A stretch of 40,293 bases of DNA from Cupriavidus basilensis (GCF_029335485.1 NZ_JARJLM010000424.1:1-40293), one strand, 5' to 3'. Shown: positions 24,887-33,211, counted from the first letter of the stretch. Numbers and translations are program-made. Notes: a model not told the origin generated them from the sequence alone.

Positions 24887-26233
24887 TCAGTTACCCTCGC
24901 GTGCAAGTCGCAGGTAGCGTTCTCCTTCTGATTGCAGCTGCGCATCGCTCGCTGCCAACTGAGCTTTCGCCTCAGCCAGGTTGTCCCGGCAGCCCTGCCA
25001 ACGGCAATCCGGTACCCGTTTGACTAGGAAGCTGGGCGACACATTCGCGGCCATTGCATCCAGCCGCACTCCGTCCACCCAGTCCACCCGCCACTTGGTA
25101 TCAGGCATATGGTCGGCATTGTTGCCGTACTGCATTTGCCCGCGGTAGCGCATCGGCTTGCCGTTGAAAAACATCCAGGTCTCTCGCTTGACCGGTACGT
25201 TCCCCTCTATCGCTCGTTCAGTACCTGCTTCGGCCATCAGTTCCACCTGTGCAATGGGCCCGCTCTGCATCAGCACCAACAAGACACCCTCGGGCGCGTT
25301 GTAGTGCTTTAAGCCATGCCAGCGCGGCGTACTGTTCGGCATGACCACCGTACTGATGCGTTCCTTGGCATGAAACGAAGACAGCCGCTCGGGAAACTGA
25401 TTGCGCTTGAGGTCGGCTGGAATACGCCCTGTTCTGGCTAAATCCGGTGATGCCAGAAGGCGTTGCGACAGTTCCTGGCTCAACTGGCCCGGCCACGACA
25501 GCTGGCGCACGCGGCCATCCGGTCCGCTGAGGCTGGCGCGCATGGTGGTCGCGGCCAATGGATCGCCGTAATGGTCCAACTGCCCCGGTGTTCTGACGCC
25601 CAAATCCACCAACTGATAGCCGACCGTGTCCTTCTCCGCGAGGACCAGCGCAATGCTCAGGGGTTGTTTACGCTGCCAGGCAAAACGACGCCGGCCGTCC
25701 GACGACAGCTCGCGATCCCAGCCGGCAAACATTGGGACACGCCACAGCGCATTTGCGGGCGCCCGCAGTTCGGAATGAGAGAAGTAGTAATGCGGCGCGG
25801 GCGCTTCTGGCAGCTCGAAGCGCAGCTTCAGCGGCTGGCCTGCAGCCCCCTGCAGCACTTGCGCTTTTGCCGTGACTTTGTGCACGATCAGCGACGACTC
25901 CATCTCGAAGCGCGGGGCCGGAATACAGGTGGTGCCTACCCAGCAGGTGAACAACTGCAAGCGGGGGCGCGTCTTCTGCGCCTCGCCCTCGATACCCTCG
26001 GTGGGCAGGTAATAGGCGACGAGGTCTGCATGGTTCCATATCTGCGGCCACAAGGTGGTCTGCGTGGACTCATCCAGATAGGCAATGGACGTGTCCGCCA
26101 ACTCGACCTCCAAGGATATCGACGCTGCTTGCACGTAGGTCGAAGCTGCAAACAACGCAGCGGTTGCAAGGGCGCGCCATAGGGCCGCCCCGGTGGCTGA
26201 ACGTGCGAAAAACAAGGCAGTTTGAATTGGCAT
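24887..26233 (-). CDS. secreted protein of unknown function, 448 aa
   Basis: I do not recognise a family. The N-terminus is a signal peptide (hydrophobic 'ALATAALFAASTYVQA', cleavage near residue 37). The mature part is about 410 residues, rich in aromatic and charged residues, with no further membrane segment. Two close Cys pairs, C97/C103 ('CWVGTTC') and C410/C415 ('CRWQGC'), suggest disulfides in the periplasm or outside. The C-terminal 40 residues form a helix ('NLAEAKAQLAASDAQLQSEG'). The composition is homogeneous and the frame long, so it is very likely real. It lies beside a truncated integrase and a tRNA, which places it at the edge of an island. No operon partner is evident. Confidence 0.75.
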   Translation of the reverse strand: MPIQTALFFARSATGAALWRALATAALFAASTYVQAASISLEVELADTSIAYLDESTQTTLWPQIWNHADLVAYYLPTEGIEGEAQKTRPRLQLFTCWVGTTCIPAPRFEMESSLIVHKVTAKAQVLQGAAGQPLKLRFELPEAPAPHYYFSHSELRAPANALWRVPMFAGWDRELSSDGRRRFAWQRKQPLSIALVLAEKDTVGYQLVDLGVRTPGQLDHYGDPLAATTMRASLSGPDGRVRQLSWPGQLSQELSQRLLASPDLARTGRIPADLKRNQFPERLSSFHAKERISTVVMPNSTPRWHGLKHYNAPEGVLLVLMQSGPIAQVELMAEAGTERAIEGNVPVKRETWMFFNGKPMRYRGQMQYGNNADHMPDTKWRVDWVDGVRLDAMAANVSPSFLVKRVPDCRWQGCRDNLAEAKAQLAASDAQLQSEGERYLRLAREGN

Positions 26234-26362
26234 TCTCCAAATTGGAAATGAAATGGCTAATCAACACACCGCCGCTGTGGGAGCAGCAGTGGCTAGGATC
26301 ACTGCCTGCTGGACTCTACCGTGTTCCTCCTGTACCTGCGTGTGCAGAACGTGCAGCCGGGG

Positions 26363-26392
26363 AACGCCTGGAGGACTACTGTAGCAGGCGTT
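26363..26392. repeat. inverted repeat between secreted-protein gene and integrase fragment
   Basis: AACGCCTG (26363-26370) and CAGGCGTT (26385-26392) are perfect 8-base arms with a 14-nt spacer that itself contains CTAC..GTAG. There is no T-run, so a terminator is unlikely. It may be a protein site or a mobile-element relic. Confidence 0.4.
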
Positions 26393-26482
26393 GCCCTTGG
26401 AAGCTGTTGCGTCAAATTCTTGGACTACGTTTTCTCAGCGATAACTCGGTCCGATCCATTTTCCTCATGATTTGCGATCGGC

Positions 26483-26956
26483 TTAACGGAGGTTTGTCCA
26501 ATGCGGGAGTCCGGACTCGCCGGCTGGCGGCAGCAGATGTTCACGGCTGGGCAGAAGGTCCTTGTGGAAGATGTGCCGAATTTGCTCCTGAGTGCTCTGA
26601 CGGCCCGCCTTCAGGCTCAGCTTGCGGAATTCGAACCACTGCTCGAACACCTTCAGGAAGGTGTGCTCTTCGGCCAACAGGGCCAGCCGGCGCTCCTGAT
26701 TGCGATGCTTGTGAGGATTGATGCCGCGGGCGACCAGCTCGCGAGCTTCGTCGCGTCTGGTTCGGGCTTCTTTGAGGGAAATCTCGGGATAAGTGCCTAG
26801 AGCGAGGCGCTTTTGCTTGTCATGCCGGCAGTAGCGAAAATGCCAGCTTTTGTTGCCTTTTTGGGATACCGCCAAGGACAGACCATCAGTATCGCCGAGG
26901 GTGTGTTCCTTGCCGGCGGCCTTGGCCTGGCGCACGGCGGTGTCGGATAGTGCCAC
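26483..26956 (-). pseudogene. P4-type tyrosine integrase, truncated N-terminal part
   Basis: The reading frame encodes the arm-binding DUF4102 domain of P4-family integrases: 'LSDTAVRQAKAAGKEHTLGD', 'GLSLAVSQKGNKSWHFRYC', 'ALGTYPEISLKEARTRRDEA' and 'VARGINP', then the start of the core-binding domain ('FEQWFEFRKLSL'). After about 130 residues the family pattern breaks off and a short unrelated tail ends the frame, so the catalytic domain (R..HxxR..Y) is absent. A GTG at 26956 with 'gaggag' upstream is the natural start of this family; the open frame continues to 27034. It lies just past the 3' end of the tRNA-Gly gene on the same strand, the normal place for such an integrase. It is probably the scar of an island integration. 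Confidence 0.85.
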
Positions 26957-27091
26957 GCTCAACTCCTCTGCACCTGGGTTCAGGAACAGATGGTCGACAT
27001 ATCGCCCGCTGCCAAACAGCAACAATGCGTTCAAGCACTCGTCCGTATCGATGGACTGAAAAATGGACTAAAAAGCGCTGGCTGGTGTTGG

Positions 27092-27114
27092 ATTCCAGTG
27101 GAAGGCACTGGAAT
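27092..27114. repeat. perfect 9-bp inverted repeat next to the tRNA terminator
   Basis: ATTCCAGTG (27092-27100) and CACTGGAAT (27106-27114) are perfectly complementary around a 5-nt loop. It directly adjoins the poly-A/poly-U side of the tRNA operon terminator and lies before the integrase fragment. Confidence 0.55.
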
Positions 27115-27138
27115 GAAAAAAGGGGCTTTCGCCCCTGT
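27115..27138 (-). terminator. intrinsic terminator of the tRNA-Asn/tRNA-Gly transcript
   Basis: On the minus strand GGGGC-GAAA-GCCCC (27135-27122) is followed by a run of T (27121-27115). This is a textbook rho-independent terminator with a GNRA loop, located about 50 bp after tRNA-Gly. Confidence 0.85.
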
Positions 27139-27184
27139 TTTCAATGCCTTACAGAACTCGGTGGAACGCTGTAGATCTATATTC

Positions 27185-27260
27185 TGGAGCGGGAGACGAG
27201 GCTCGAACTCGCGACCTCAACCTTGGCAAGGTTGCGCTCTACCAACTGAGCTACTCCCGC
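27185..27260 (-). tRNA. tRNA-Gly (anticodon GCC)
   Basis: The gene is 76 nt. The acceptor stem is GCGGGAG/CTCCCGC, the D-loop region is 'AGCTCAGTTGGTAGAGC', the anticodon loop is in 'CCTTGCCAAGG' with GCC, and the T-arm is 'GAGTTCGAGCCTC'. The 3' CCA is encoded. Its 3' end faces the truncated P4 integrase and is a likely attachment site. Confidence 0.95.
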
Positions 27261-27264
27261 TTTT

Positions 27265-27340
27265 TGGCTCCCCGACCTGGGCTCGAACCAGGGACCTACG
27301 GATTAACAGTCCGGCGCTCTACCAACTGAGCTATCGGGGA
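27265..27340 (-). tRNA. tRNA-Asn (anticodon GTT)
   Basis: The gene is 76 nt. The acceptor stem is TCCCCGA/TCGGGGA, the D-arm is 'AGCTCAGTTGGTAGAGC', the anticodon stem-loop is 'CGGACTGTTAATCCG' with GTT, the T-arm is 'CCTGGTTCGAGCCCAGG', and CCA is encoded. It lies 4 bp upstream of tRNA-Gly in the same transcript. Confidence 0.95.
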
Positions 27341-27578
27341 ACTAAGGCCCGTCTGTGCAACGGAGGCCGGATTGTACAACAAGAATTTCGCCAAGTGAAT
27401 AGCTTGTTGAGTAGATTCGCTGGAAACACATTGCGCCAGGAGGACAGGTCTTTTCCGGCTCTTCGCTGATCCGCGGTGAGCGAAACAGGCGGTGGATCTC
27501 AAGATCTGCCGCGGCATCCATATCCTCAAAAAACACTTGCGTACCCGCGGACCGCGCGATATAGTCTCGCCCTCAAGT

Positions 27579-27655
27579 GCGGCTGTAGCTCAGTTGGATA
27601 GAGTACTTGGCTACGAACCAAGGGGTCGTGGGTTCGAATCCTGCCAGCCGCACCA
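27579..27655 (+). tRNA. tRNA-Arg (anticodon ACG)
   Basis: The gene is 77 nt. The acceptor stem is GCGGCTG/CAGCCGC, the D-arm is 'AGCTCAGTTGGATAGAGT', the anticodon stem-loop is 'CTTGGCTACGAACCAAG' with ACG (A34 is normally edited to inosine), the T-arm is 'GTGGGTTCGAATCCTGC', and CCA is encoded. It is transcribed away from the other two tRNAs. Confidence 0.95.
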
Positions 27656-27677
27656 CCTGACACAAGCGGTAAAAAGA

Positions 27678-27712
27678 ACGGCTTAGAGGCTTGGTCTCTA
27701 AGCCGTTTTTTT
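27678..27712 (+). terminator. intrinsic terminator after tRNA-Arg
   Basis: ACGGCTTAGAG (27678-27688) and CTCTAAGCCGT (27696-27706) form an 11-bp perfect stem with a 7-nt loop, followed by seven T. It ends the tRNA-Arg transcript. Confidence 0.9.
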
Positions 27713-27778
27713 ATCGATGCCGCAGGGATCGCCGATCCCCCATTCCTTCCCCTTCATGCATCCGCAGCGCTCACGCGC

Positions 27779-28690
27779 TCAATCGGCGAAGACCGGCAAA
27801 CTGGCACCGATGCGCCTGAGCAATTCGTTTGCCGCTGTCGGCAATGGCCGGCCCAGCCGCACAATGGCCTGGCATTCCGGCGACAGCAGCACCGGATGCG
27901 CCACCGGCAGCGCGGCCAGTTCTCCCCGTTCGATTTCGAGCCGTGCGCCAAGCACCGGCATAAAGGTAACGCCCGCGCCGCTGCGGACAAACTGCTTCAG
28001 CACCTGCAGCGAATTGGTGGTCAGTGCTGGCGTCAGGTGAATGCGCTCGGTGAACTCCACCACGTCGATAATCTGCCGCAGGCCATAGGGCGCGGTCATC
28101 AGCGCAAGCGGATAGCGCATCGCATCGGCCAGCGTTACCGGGCCTTCGTGGCCAGCCAGCGGATGGTCCCTGCCGACCAGCAGGCAAACCGGGTGGACCT
28201 TGCGGAACCGGCAACGGATGGCCGGGTGCGCCGGCGGGCTGTAGGCCAGCCCGATATGCGCGCAATCTGTTGCGACCGCTTCCACCACTTCGTTGACCGA
28301 GCGTACCTGGATGCCCACGTTCAGTTGCGGGTAGTCGATACAGAATGGTCCGATCACGCGGGCCGTGAGGTCATCGACAAACCCCTCGCTGATGGCCAGC
28401 TGGAGGTTGCCGCGCTGCATGCCGCGCAGCTCTTGCAGGCGCGTGCTCAGGTGCTCATGCTGCGCGCGGCAGCCACGGTGGTACTCCAGCAGCATGTCGG
28501 CGGCTTCGGTCGGCACCAGCCCGCGCGCACGGCGCTCGAACAAGGGCAGGCCCAGTTCCTTTTCCAGCAACTGGATCTGCCGGCTGATCACCGATGCCGC
28601 CGAGTTCAGCTTCTCGGCGGCGCCGCGGATCGAGCCGCAGGCCACCACTTCATGAAAATAGCGCAGACGCGACTGGCTGATTTCCTGCAT
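27779..28690 (-). CDS. LysR-type transcriptional regulator
   Basis: This 303-residue regulator has an N-terminal winged HTH ('RYFHEVVACGSIRGAAEKLN', 'QIQLLEKELGLPLFERRARG', 'LVPTEAADMLLEY') and a C-terminal effector domain ('GNLQLAISEGFVDDL', 'FVRSGAGVTFMP'). The start at 28690 has 'gggggag' upstream. The frame remains open far to the left of this start (antisense to the transporter), but that extension is a shadow. It is divergent from an MFS transporter and a peptidase gene with 267 bp between. It therefore probably controls uptake and breakdown of the same unknown compound. Confidence 0.93.
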   Translation of the reverse strand: MQEISQSRLRYFHEVVACGSIRGAAEKLNSAASVISRQIQLLEKELGLPLFERRARGLVPTEAADMLLEYHRGCRAQHEHLSTRLQELRGMQRGNLQLAISEGFVDDLTARVIGPFCIDYPQLNVGIQVRSVNEVVEAVATDCAHIGLAYSPPAHPAIRCRFRKVHPVCLLVGRDHPLAGHEGPVTLADAMRYPLALMTAPYGLRQIIDVVEFTERIHLTPALTTNSLQVLKQFVRSGAGVTFMPVLGARLEIERGELAALPVAHPVLLSPECQAIVRLGRPLPTAANELLRRIGASLPVFAD

Positions 28691-28847
28691 ATACGCTCCC
28701 CCTCTTTTTCTTGCCCCGATCCCGGCCTGATCTTCCGCGATCCCCACCGGCACGCTCCCGGCCGCCGCCGCCCATGCGGCCGCTGCGCCAACGGCAGCGT
28801 CGACTGCTGCGTTGCCCGTAGAGCAACGATAATTTACCACCGTGGTC

Positions 28848-28874
28848 ATTGTCTCGAACGCAGGCCATGACAAT
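28848..28874. promoter_or_regulatory. candidate regulator site in the LysR/MFS divergent region
   Basis: ATTGTC (28848-28853) and GACAAT (28869-28874) form an interrupted inverted repeat. It overlaps a second one, GCCAT-N7-ATGGC (28864-28880). A further repeat, GTTGC-N7-GCAAC, lies at 28811-28827. All are between the divergent start codons, where a LysR operator is expected. Confidence 0.4.
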
Positions 28875-28957
28875 AATGGCCATTGCGCGCCGGGTACGGC
28901 CACTGGCGCCGATCCATGACAACAAACATAAGAACAAACGATAAGGAGGAGACCCGC

Positions 28958-30268
28958 ATGTCTGTCGCCCACAAAACCCCCGACCAGCGCCAGGATCCGC
29001 GGCTGGCAGCGCTTTACCGCAAGATCAGTTGGCGCATCCTGCCCTTCCTGCTGCTGTGCTACGTCTTCGCTTACCTCGACCGCATCAATATCGGTTTCGC
29101 CAAGCTGCAGATGCAGCAGGACGTCGGCCTCAGCGATGCGGCCTACGGCCTTGGCGCCGGCATCTTCTTCCTCGGCTACGTGATGTTCGAGGTGCCCAGC
29201 AACCTGCTGCTTGCGCGTATTGGCGCGCGCCGGACCATCAGCCGCATCCTGGTGCTGTGGGGCACGACGTCGGCCTGCATGCTGTTCGTGCAGGGCGAGT
29301 GGAGCTTCTATGCCCTGCGTTTCCTGCTGGGCGTGTTCGAAGCCGGCTTCGCGCCGGGCATGATCTTCTACCTGACCTACTGGTACTCCCAGTCGCGCAT
29401 GGCGGGGGTGATGGCGCTGGTGATGTGCGCCGGGCCCATCGGCGGCATCGTCGGCGGACCGATGTCCACCTGGATCATGACGGCCTTCTCGGGCGCGCAC
29501 GGGCTGGACGGATGGCAATGGATGTTCCTGATCGAGGGCTTGCCTTGCCTGCTGCTGGGCGCCCTTGCCTACAAGATCATGGACGACCGGCCCGGCGACG
29601 CCCGCTGGCTCAGCGCGGCGGAAAAAGCGCTGCTGCATGCCGATCTCGCCCAGCGCTCTGCGCAGCAGAAACACGCCTTCCGCGACGTGCTGAAGGACAG
29701 CAAGGTCTACGGCATGGCCGCCACGTATTTCTGCCTGATCTGCGGCATCTACGCGGTCAGCTTCTGGCTGCCCACCCTGCTGAAGAACGCCGGGGTGGTC
29801 GATACCATGCAGATCGGCTTCTACTCGACCATCCCCTATATCGCCGCCATTGCCTGCATGCTCGCCTTCGCCCGCAGCTCCGACCGCCGGCGCGAGCGGC
29901 GCTGGCACACCATGGTGCCGGCCTTGCTCGCCGGCGTCGGCCTGTGCGTGGCCACCAGCGCGCCCGGCAATTTCGCCTTGTCGTTGACGAGCATCACGCT
30001 CGCCACCGGCATGATGTGGGCTGCCTATACGGTGTTCTGGGCGATGCCGTCCGAGTACCTGAAAGGCGAGGCGGCAGCCGGCGGCATCGCACTGATCAAT
30101 AGCATCGGCCTGCTGGGCGGCTTCCTCAGCCCCGCCATCATCGGCTGGGCCAAAGAGGCTACCGGCTCGCTCAGCGCCGGCTTGTATGCGATCGCCGCCC
30201 TGCTCGTGGCCGGCGCCCTGCTGCTGGTGGTCAACCGGCGGCCTGGCACGGCGGCCGTCCGCGCCTGA
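28958..30268 (+). CDS. MFS transporter, anion:cation symporter type
   Basis: This 436-residue permease has about 12 membrane segments and matches the ACS (organic anion:cation symporter) branch of the MFS. Marks are 'ISWRILPFLLLCYVFAYLDR' in the first helix, 'RINIGFAKLQMQQD', 'FEVPSNLLLARIGARR' in the loop-2/3 motif, and 'LRFLLGVFEAGFAPGMIFYL'. Such carriers import tartrate, phthalate, glucarate and similar carboxylates with protons. The exact substrate is not readable. ATG 28958 is preceded by a strong 'aaggagga' site; the open frame reaches further up but has no such site. It lies 65 bp before the M81 peptidase gene, probably as one operon under the divergent LysR protein. Confidence 0.93.
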   Translation: MSVAHKTPDQRQDPRLAALYRKISWRILPFLLLCYVFAYLDRINIGFAKLQMQQDVGLSDAAYGLGAGIFFLGYVMFEVPSNLLLARIGARRTISRILVLWGTTSACMLFVQGEWSFYALRFLLGVFEAGFAPGMIFYLTYWYSQSRMAGVMALVMCAGPIGGIVGGPMSTWIMTAFSGAHGLDGWQWMFLIEGLPCLLLGALAYKIMDDRPGDARWLSAAEKALLHADLAQRSAQQKHAFRDVLKDSKVYGMAATYFCLICGIYAVSFWLPTLLKNAGVVDTMQIGFYSTIPYIAAIACMLAFARSSDRRRERRWHTMVPALLAGVGLCVATSAPGNFALSLTSITLATGMMWAAYTVFWAMPSEYLKGEAAAGGIALINSIGLLGGFLSPAIIGWAKEATGSLSAGLYAIAALLVAGALLLVVNRRPGTAAVRA

Positions 30269-30333
30269 AGCGCTTCCGACACCGGCCGGCGCCTGCTCCG
30301 GCCATCATTTCCTCATCCAACGGACAATTACCG

Positions 30334-31830
30334 ATGCATATCCTGGTGGCCGGGTTTCAGCACGAGACCAATACCTTTGCCCCCTCCAAGGCCGACTACG
30401 AGAACTTCGTGCGCGGCGAGAGCTTTCCCGCCATGGCGCGCGGCCAGGCCATGCTCGCGCTGCGCGAGGTCAATATTCCCGCCGGGGGCTTTATCGACGC
30501 GGCACTGGCGCAGGCGCACACCATCGAACCGGTGATCTGGGCCGGTGCCAGTCCGTCCGCGCATGTCACCCAGGCCGCGTACGAGCGCATTGCCGGCGAA
30601 ATCGTCGAGGCCGCCGGCGCGGCCCGCTACGATGCCATCTACCTGGACCTGCACGGCGCCATGGTGGCCGAGCATGCCGACGACGGCGAAGGCGAACTGC
30701 TGAGCCGCCTGCGCCGCCAGGTGGGCTCACAGGTGCCCATCGTGGCCAGCCTGGACCTGCACGCCAACGTCACCGAACGCATGCTGGCATCCGCCGACGC
30801 CCTGGTGGCCTTCCGCACCTATCCGCACATCGATATGGCGGCTACCGGCGCGCTGGCCGCGGCGCTGCTGCGCGAGCGCATCGGCGCGCAAGCCGGCTGG
30901 CACCGCAGCGTGCGCCGCCTGCCCTTCCTGATCCCGATCAACGGCATGTGCACGCTGCTCGAGCCAGCCGGACGCATCTACGCCATGCTGGCGGAGCTGG
31001 AGCGGCGCGAAGGCGTCAGCTCCCTGTCATTCGCGCCGGGCTTCCCGGCTGCGGACTTCCCGGAATGCGGGCCGGTGCTTTGGGGCTACGGCACGGATGC
31101 GAACGCGGTGGAGCGGGCCGTCGAGACGCTGTACCTGGCAGTGATGGCAGCGGAAGCCGAATGGTCGGTCACCTTCCATGCTCCCGAGGCAGCGGTACGC
31201 ATCGCGCAGCAGCTCGCCAGGCATGCGACGCGCCCGGTGGTGATCGCCGATACGCAAGACAACCCCGGTGCCGGCGGCGATGCCAACACCACCGGCATGC
31301 TGCGCGCCCTGGTCGACGCCGGCGTGCAGGACGCGGCCATCGGCCTGTTCTACGATCCCGCCGCCGTGGCCGAAGCCGTACGCGCCGGCGCGGGCAGCCG
31401 TATCAGGCTCAGCCTCGGTGGCCAATCCGGCGTGCCCGGAGACTCCCCCTTTATCGGCGACTTCCTGGTGGAAAGCCTGTCGGACGGCAAGACCCGCTTC
31501 GACGGCCCGATGATGCACGGCATGCCGGTGGATCTCGGCGCCGTTGCCTGCCTGCGGATCGGCGGCATCCGCGTGGTGGTGTGCGCGATGAAGGTGCAGA
31601 TGCTCGACCGCAATCTGTTCCGGGTTGGCGGCGTCGAGCCCGAGGCGATGAAAATCCTGGTGGTAAAGAGTTCGGTGCATTTCCGCGCCGACTTCGAGCC
31701 GATCGCGGAGCAGGTCCTGGTCGCCAAGGCCCCCGGCCCGATGCTCGCGGATTCGGCGGACCTGCCGTGGAGCCGGCTAGCCGAGGGCATCCGCACGCGC
31801 CCGCTCGGCCAGCCTTTCAAGCACGGCTAG
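30334..31830 (+). CDS. M81-family metallopeptidase (MlrC-like, DUF1485)
   Basis: This 498-residue protein has the hallmark start 'ILVAGFQHETNTFAPSKADY' of the M81/MlrC family. It continues with 'DLHGAMV', 'LDLHANVT' and 'FRTYPHID', whose His and Asp residues are expected to bind zinc. The C-terminal MlrC domain follows ('DNPGAGGDANTTGML', 'DVGLF'-like 'AAIGLFYDP', 'VVKSSVHFRADFEP'). Family members are zinc hydrolases; the founder cuts linearised microcystin, while most relatives have unknown substrates and sit beside transporters. Coupling with an ACS-type importer suggests breakdown of a small amide or peptide-like carboxylate. The ribosome site is weak ('acgga'). It is the last gene of the cluster. 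Confidence 0.92.
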   Translation: MHILVAGFQHETNTFAPSKADYENFVRGESFPAMARGQAMLALREVNIPAGGFIDAALAQAHTIEPVIWAGASPSAHVTQAAYERIAGEIVEAAGAARYDAIYLDLHGAMVAEHADDGEGELLSRLRRQVGSQVPIVASLDLHANVTERMLASADALVAFRTYPHIDMAATGALAAALLRERIGAQAGWHRSVRRLPFLIPINGMCTLLEPAGRIYAMLAELERREGVSSLSFAPGFPAADFPECGPVLWGYGTDANAVERAVETLYLAVMAAEAEWSVTFHAPEAAVRIAQQLARHATRPVVIADTQDNPGAGGDANTTGMLRALVDAGVQDAAIGLFYDPAAVAEAVRAGAGSRIRLSLGGQSGVPGDSPFIGDFLVESLSDGKTRFDGPMMHGMPVDLGAVACLRIGGIRVVVCAMKVQMLDRNLFRVGGVEPEAMKILVVKSSVHFRADFEPIAEQVLVAKAPGPMLADSADLPWSRLAEGIRTRPLGQPFKHG

Positions 31831-31861
31831 GCGCCGCGCCGCGTTGTCCACGGGAAGGTTT

Positions 31862-33094
31862 TCACTGCATCGATATACGCCGGCCAGGCCGGAAGCCATG
31901 CCGCCTGGCTCGCCAGGTGGCAGCCAGGCCGGCCAGTAGCAACGCCAGCAACACCCAGGGGAAGACCGCGGCGCCCGCGGTCTCCAGCAGCACGCCGCCG
32001 ATCACGCCGCTGCCGGCAAAGGCGAGGTTGAAGACGGTCACCAGCATCGACTGTGCGACCTCGGCACCGTCGCCGGCGGCGTCGGCCAGGGCAGTCTGCA
32101 GCAGCGTCGGCGCGCCGCCGAAGCTCAGCCCCCAGGCCGCGACGCAGACATACACCACCGCGGGCGAGGTGCCGCCGATACCCAGCGCCAGCGAGACCAG
32201 GGCGAATACCCCAAGGCTGATCAGCACCAGCGCACGCAGCCAGCGATCCACCAGCAGGCCAGTGAGCCAGATGCCCAGGATGGCCGCGATACCGAAGATC
32301 AGCAGCACCAGGTCCACGCGACCGGCCAGGCCGGCCAAAGCCAGGAACGGCGAGATATAGGTATAGAGGATGTAATGGGCAAGGATCCAGGCCAGGATCA
32401 CGAACAGCACCGGGCACACACCCGGCGTTGCCAGGACCTCGCGCATCGGCTGGCGCCGGCCGGCCGTCTCCCCGGGGAAGTCGGGCACCCTCAGGAACAC
32501 CCACGCCATCAGCACCAAAGTCAGCCCGGACAGGATGCCGAAGATGCTGCGCCACCCGGCCAGTGCGCCGGCCCAGGCGCTCAGCGGCACGCCCAGCGAC
32601 AAGGCCAGCGGTATGCCGACCATTGCCACCGCGAGGGCCCGCCCTTGCTGCGGGCCCGCCACCATGCGCCTGGCGTAGCTTGCCAGCAGGCTCCAGGCCA
32701 GCCCGGTAGCGATGCCCACCATGAAGCGCGCCGCCAGCGTCAACGCGAAATAGGGAGACGCGGCGGTCACGGCATTGCAGACGAAGAAGCCGCCCGCCGC
32801 CAGCAACAGCACGCGACGCCGGCGCCAGCCACGCAAGGCGATGGTCAACGGGATCGCCGCCAGGCCGGAGCCCAGTGCGCAAAGTGTCACGAGTTGACCT
32901 GCCCACGCCTCTGAAACACCAAAGCCATGCGCGATCTGCGGGAGCAGGCCGGCCGGTACGGTTTCATTGGCGGTCGCGATAAAACTGGCCATGGTCAGGG
33001 CCAGCAAGGCCCCCATGGGAAGGTGGCCAGCGGTGGACGGGTGGGCGCCCCCCGAGGATGCCGCACTCACCGCCTGGAGAGTGTTATCACTCAT
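31862..33094 (-). CDS. MFS exporter, drug:H+ antiporter-1 type
   Basis: This 410-residue permease has 12 predicted membrane segments of the DHA1 subfamily (AraJ/NepI/YdhP-like). It has 'MASFIATANETVPAGLLPQI' in helix 1 (the ExxPxGLL pattern of this group), motif A 'LRGWRRRRVLLL' and 'RFMVGIATGLAWSLLASYA'. These proteins expel arabinose-like sugars, nucleosides or drugs; the substrate here is unknown. ATG 33094 is used because 'aaagg' lies upstream. A TTG 14 codons earlier keeps the frame open but has no support. It is convergent with the M81 gene and divergent from a LysR gene that probably controls it. Confidence 0.92.
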   Translation of the reverse strand: MSDNTLQAVSAASSGGAHPSTAGHLPMGALLALTMASFIATANETVPAGLLPQIAHGFGVSEAWAGQLVTLCALGSGLAAIPLTIALRGWRRRRVLLLAAGGFFVCNAVTAASPYFALTLAARFMVGIATGLAWSLLASYARRMVAGPQQGRALAVAMVGIPLALSLGVPLSAWAGALAGWRSIFGILSGLTLVLMAWVFLRVPDFPGETAGRRQPMREVLATPGVCPVLFVILAWILAHYILYTYISPFLALAGLAGRVDLVLLIFGIAAILGIWLTGLLVDRWLRALVLISLGVFALVSLALGIGGTSPAVVYVCVAAWGLSFGGAPTLLQTALADAAGDGAEVAQSMLVTVFNLAFAGSGVIGGVLLETAGAAVFPWVLLALLLAGLAATWRARRHGFRPGRRISMQ

Positions 33095-33191
33095 TGCTGT
33101 CTGCCTTTCATCGTGGATCCTTCGTTTGGTTTGCAATGCGTCAGCGTAGTGGCGAGCGGCGCCGGCGATAATTGGCTTACCATTGGAATGA

Positions 33192-33211
33192 TTTTCAAAT
33201 CCACGTGAAAA
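33192..33211. promoter_or_regulatory. palindrome overlapping the start of the LysR gene
   Basis: TTTTCA-N8-TGAAAA is a perfect 6-base inverted repeat that ends at the base just before the LysR ATG (33212), in the divergent region with the exporter gene. It could be the autoregulatory operator. Confidence 0.45.

Noticed and set aside
24604-24945. A 113-codon minus frame between the nucleotidyltransferase-like gene and the secreted protein
   Set aside because: It overlaps both neighbours, has no ribosome site or motif, and a second minus frame in the same place looks equally plausible or better.
1-26482. Left copy of the tRNA-Gly 3' end as island attachment site
   Set aside because: I did not see a convincing direct repeat of the tRNA 3' segment in the left part of the window, so no att site is annotated.
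28691-29908. Long minus-strand open frame running upstream from the LysR gene
   Set aside because: It is antisense to the MFS transporter. The LysR gene has a proper ATG with ribosome site at 28690, and the extension has the low-complexity composition of a GC-rich shadow.
30186-32360. A 724-codon plus-strand frame over the M81 gene and exporter
   Set aside because: It runs out of phase through the M81 gene and antisense to the exporter, with Arg/Ala/Gly-rich shadow composition and no motif.
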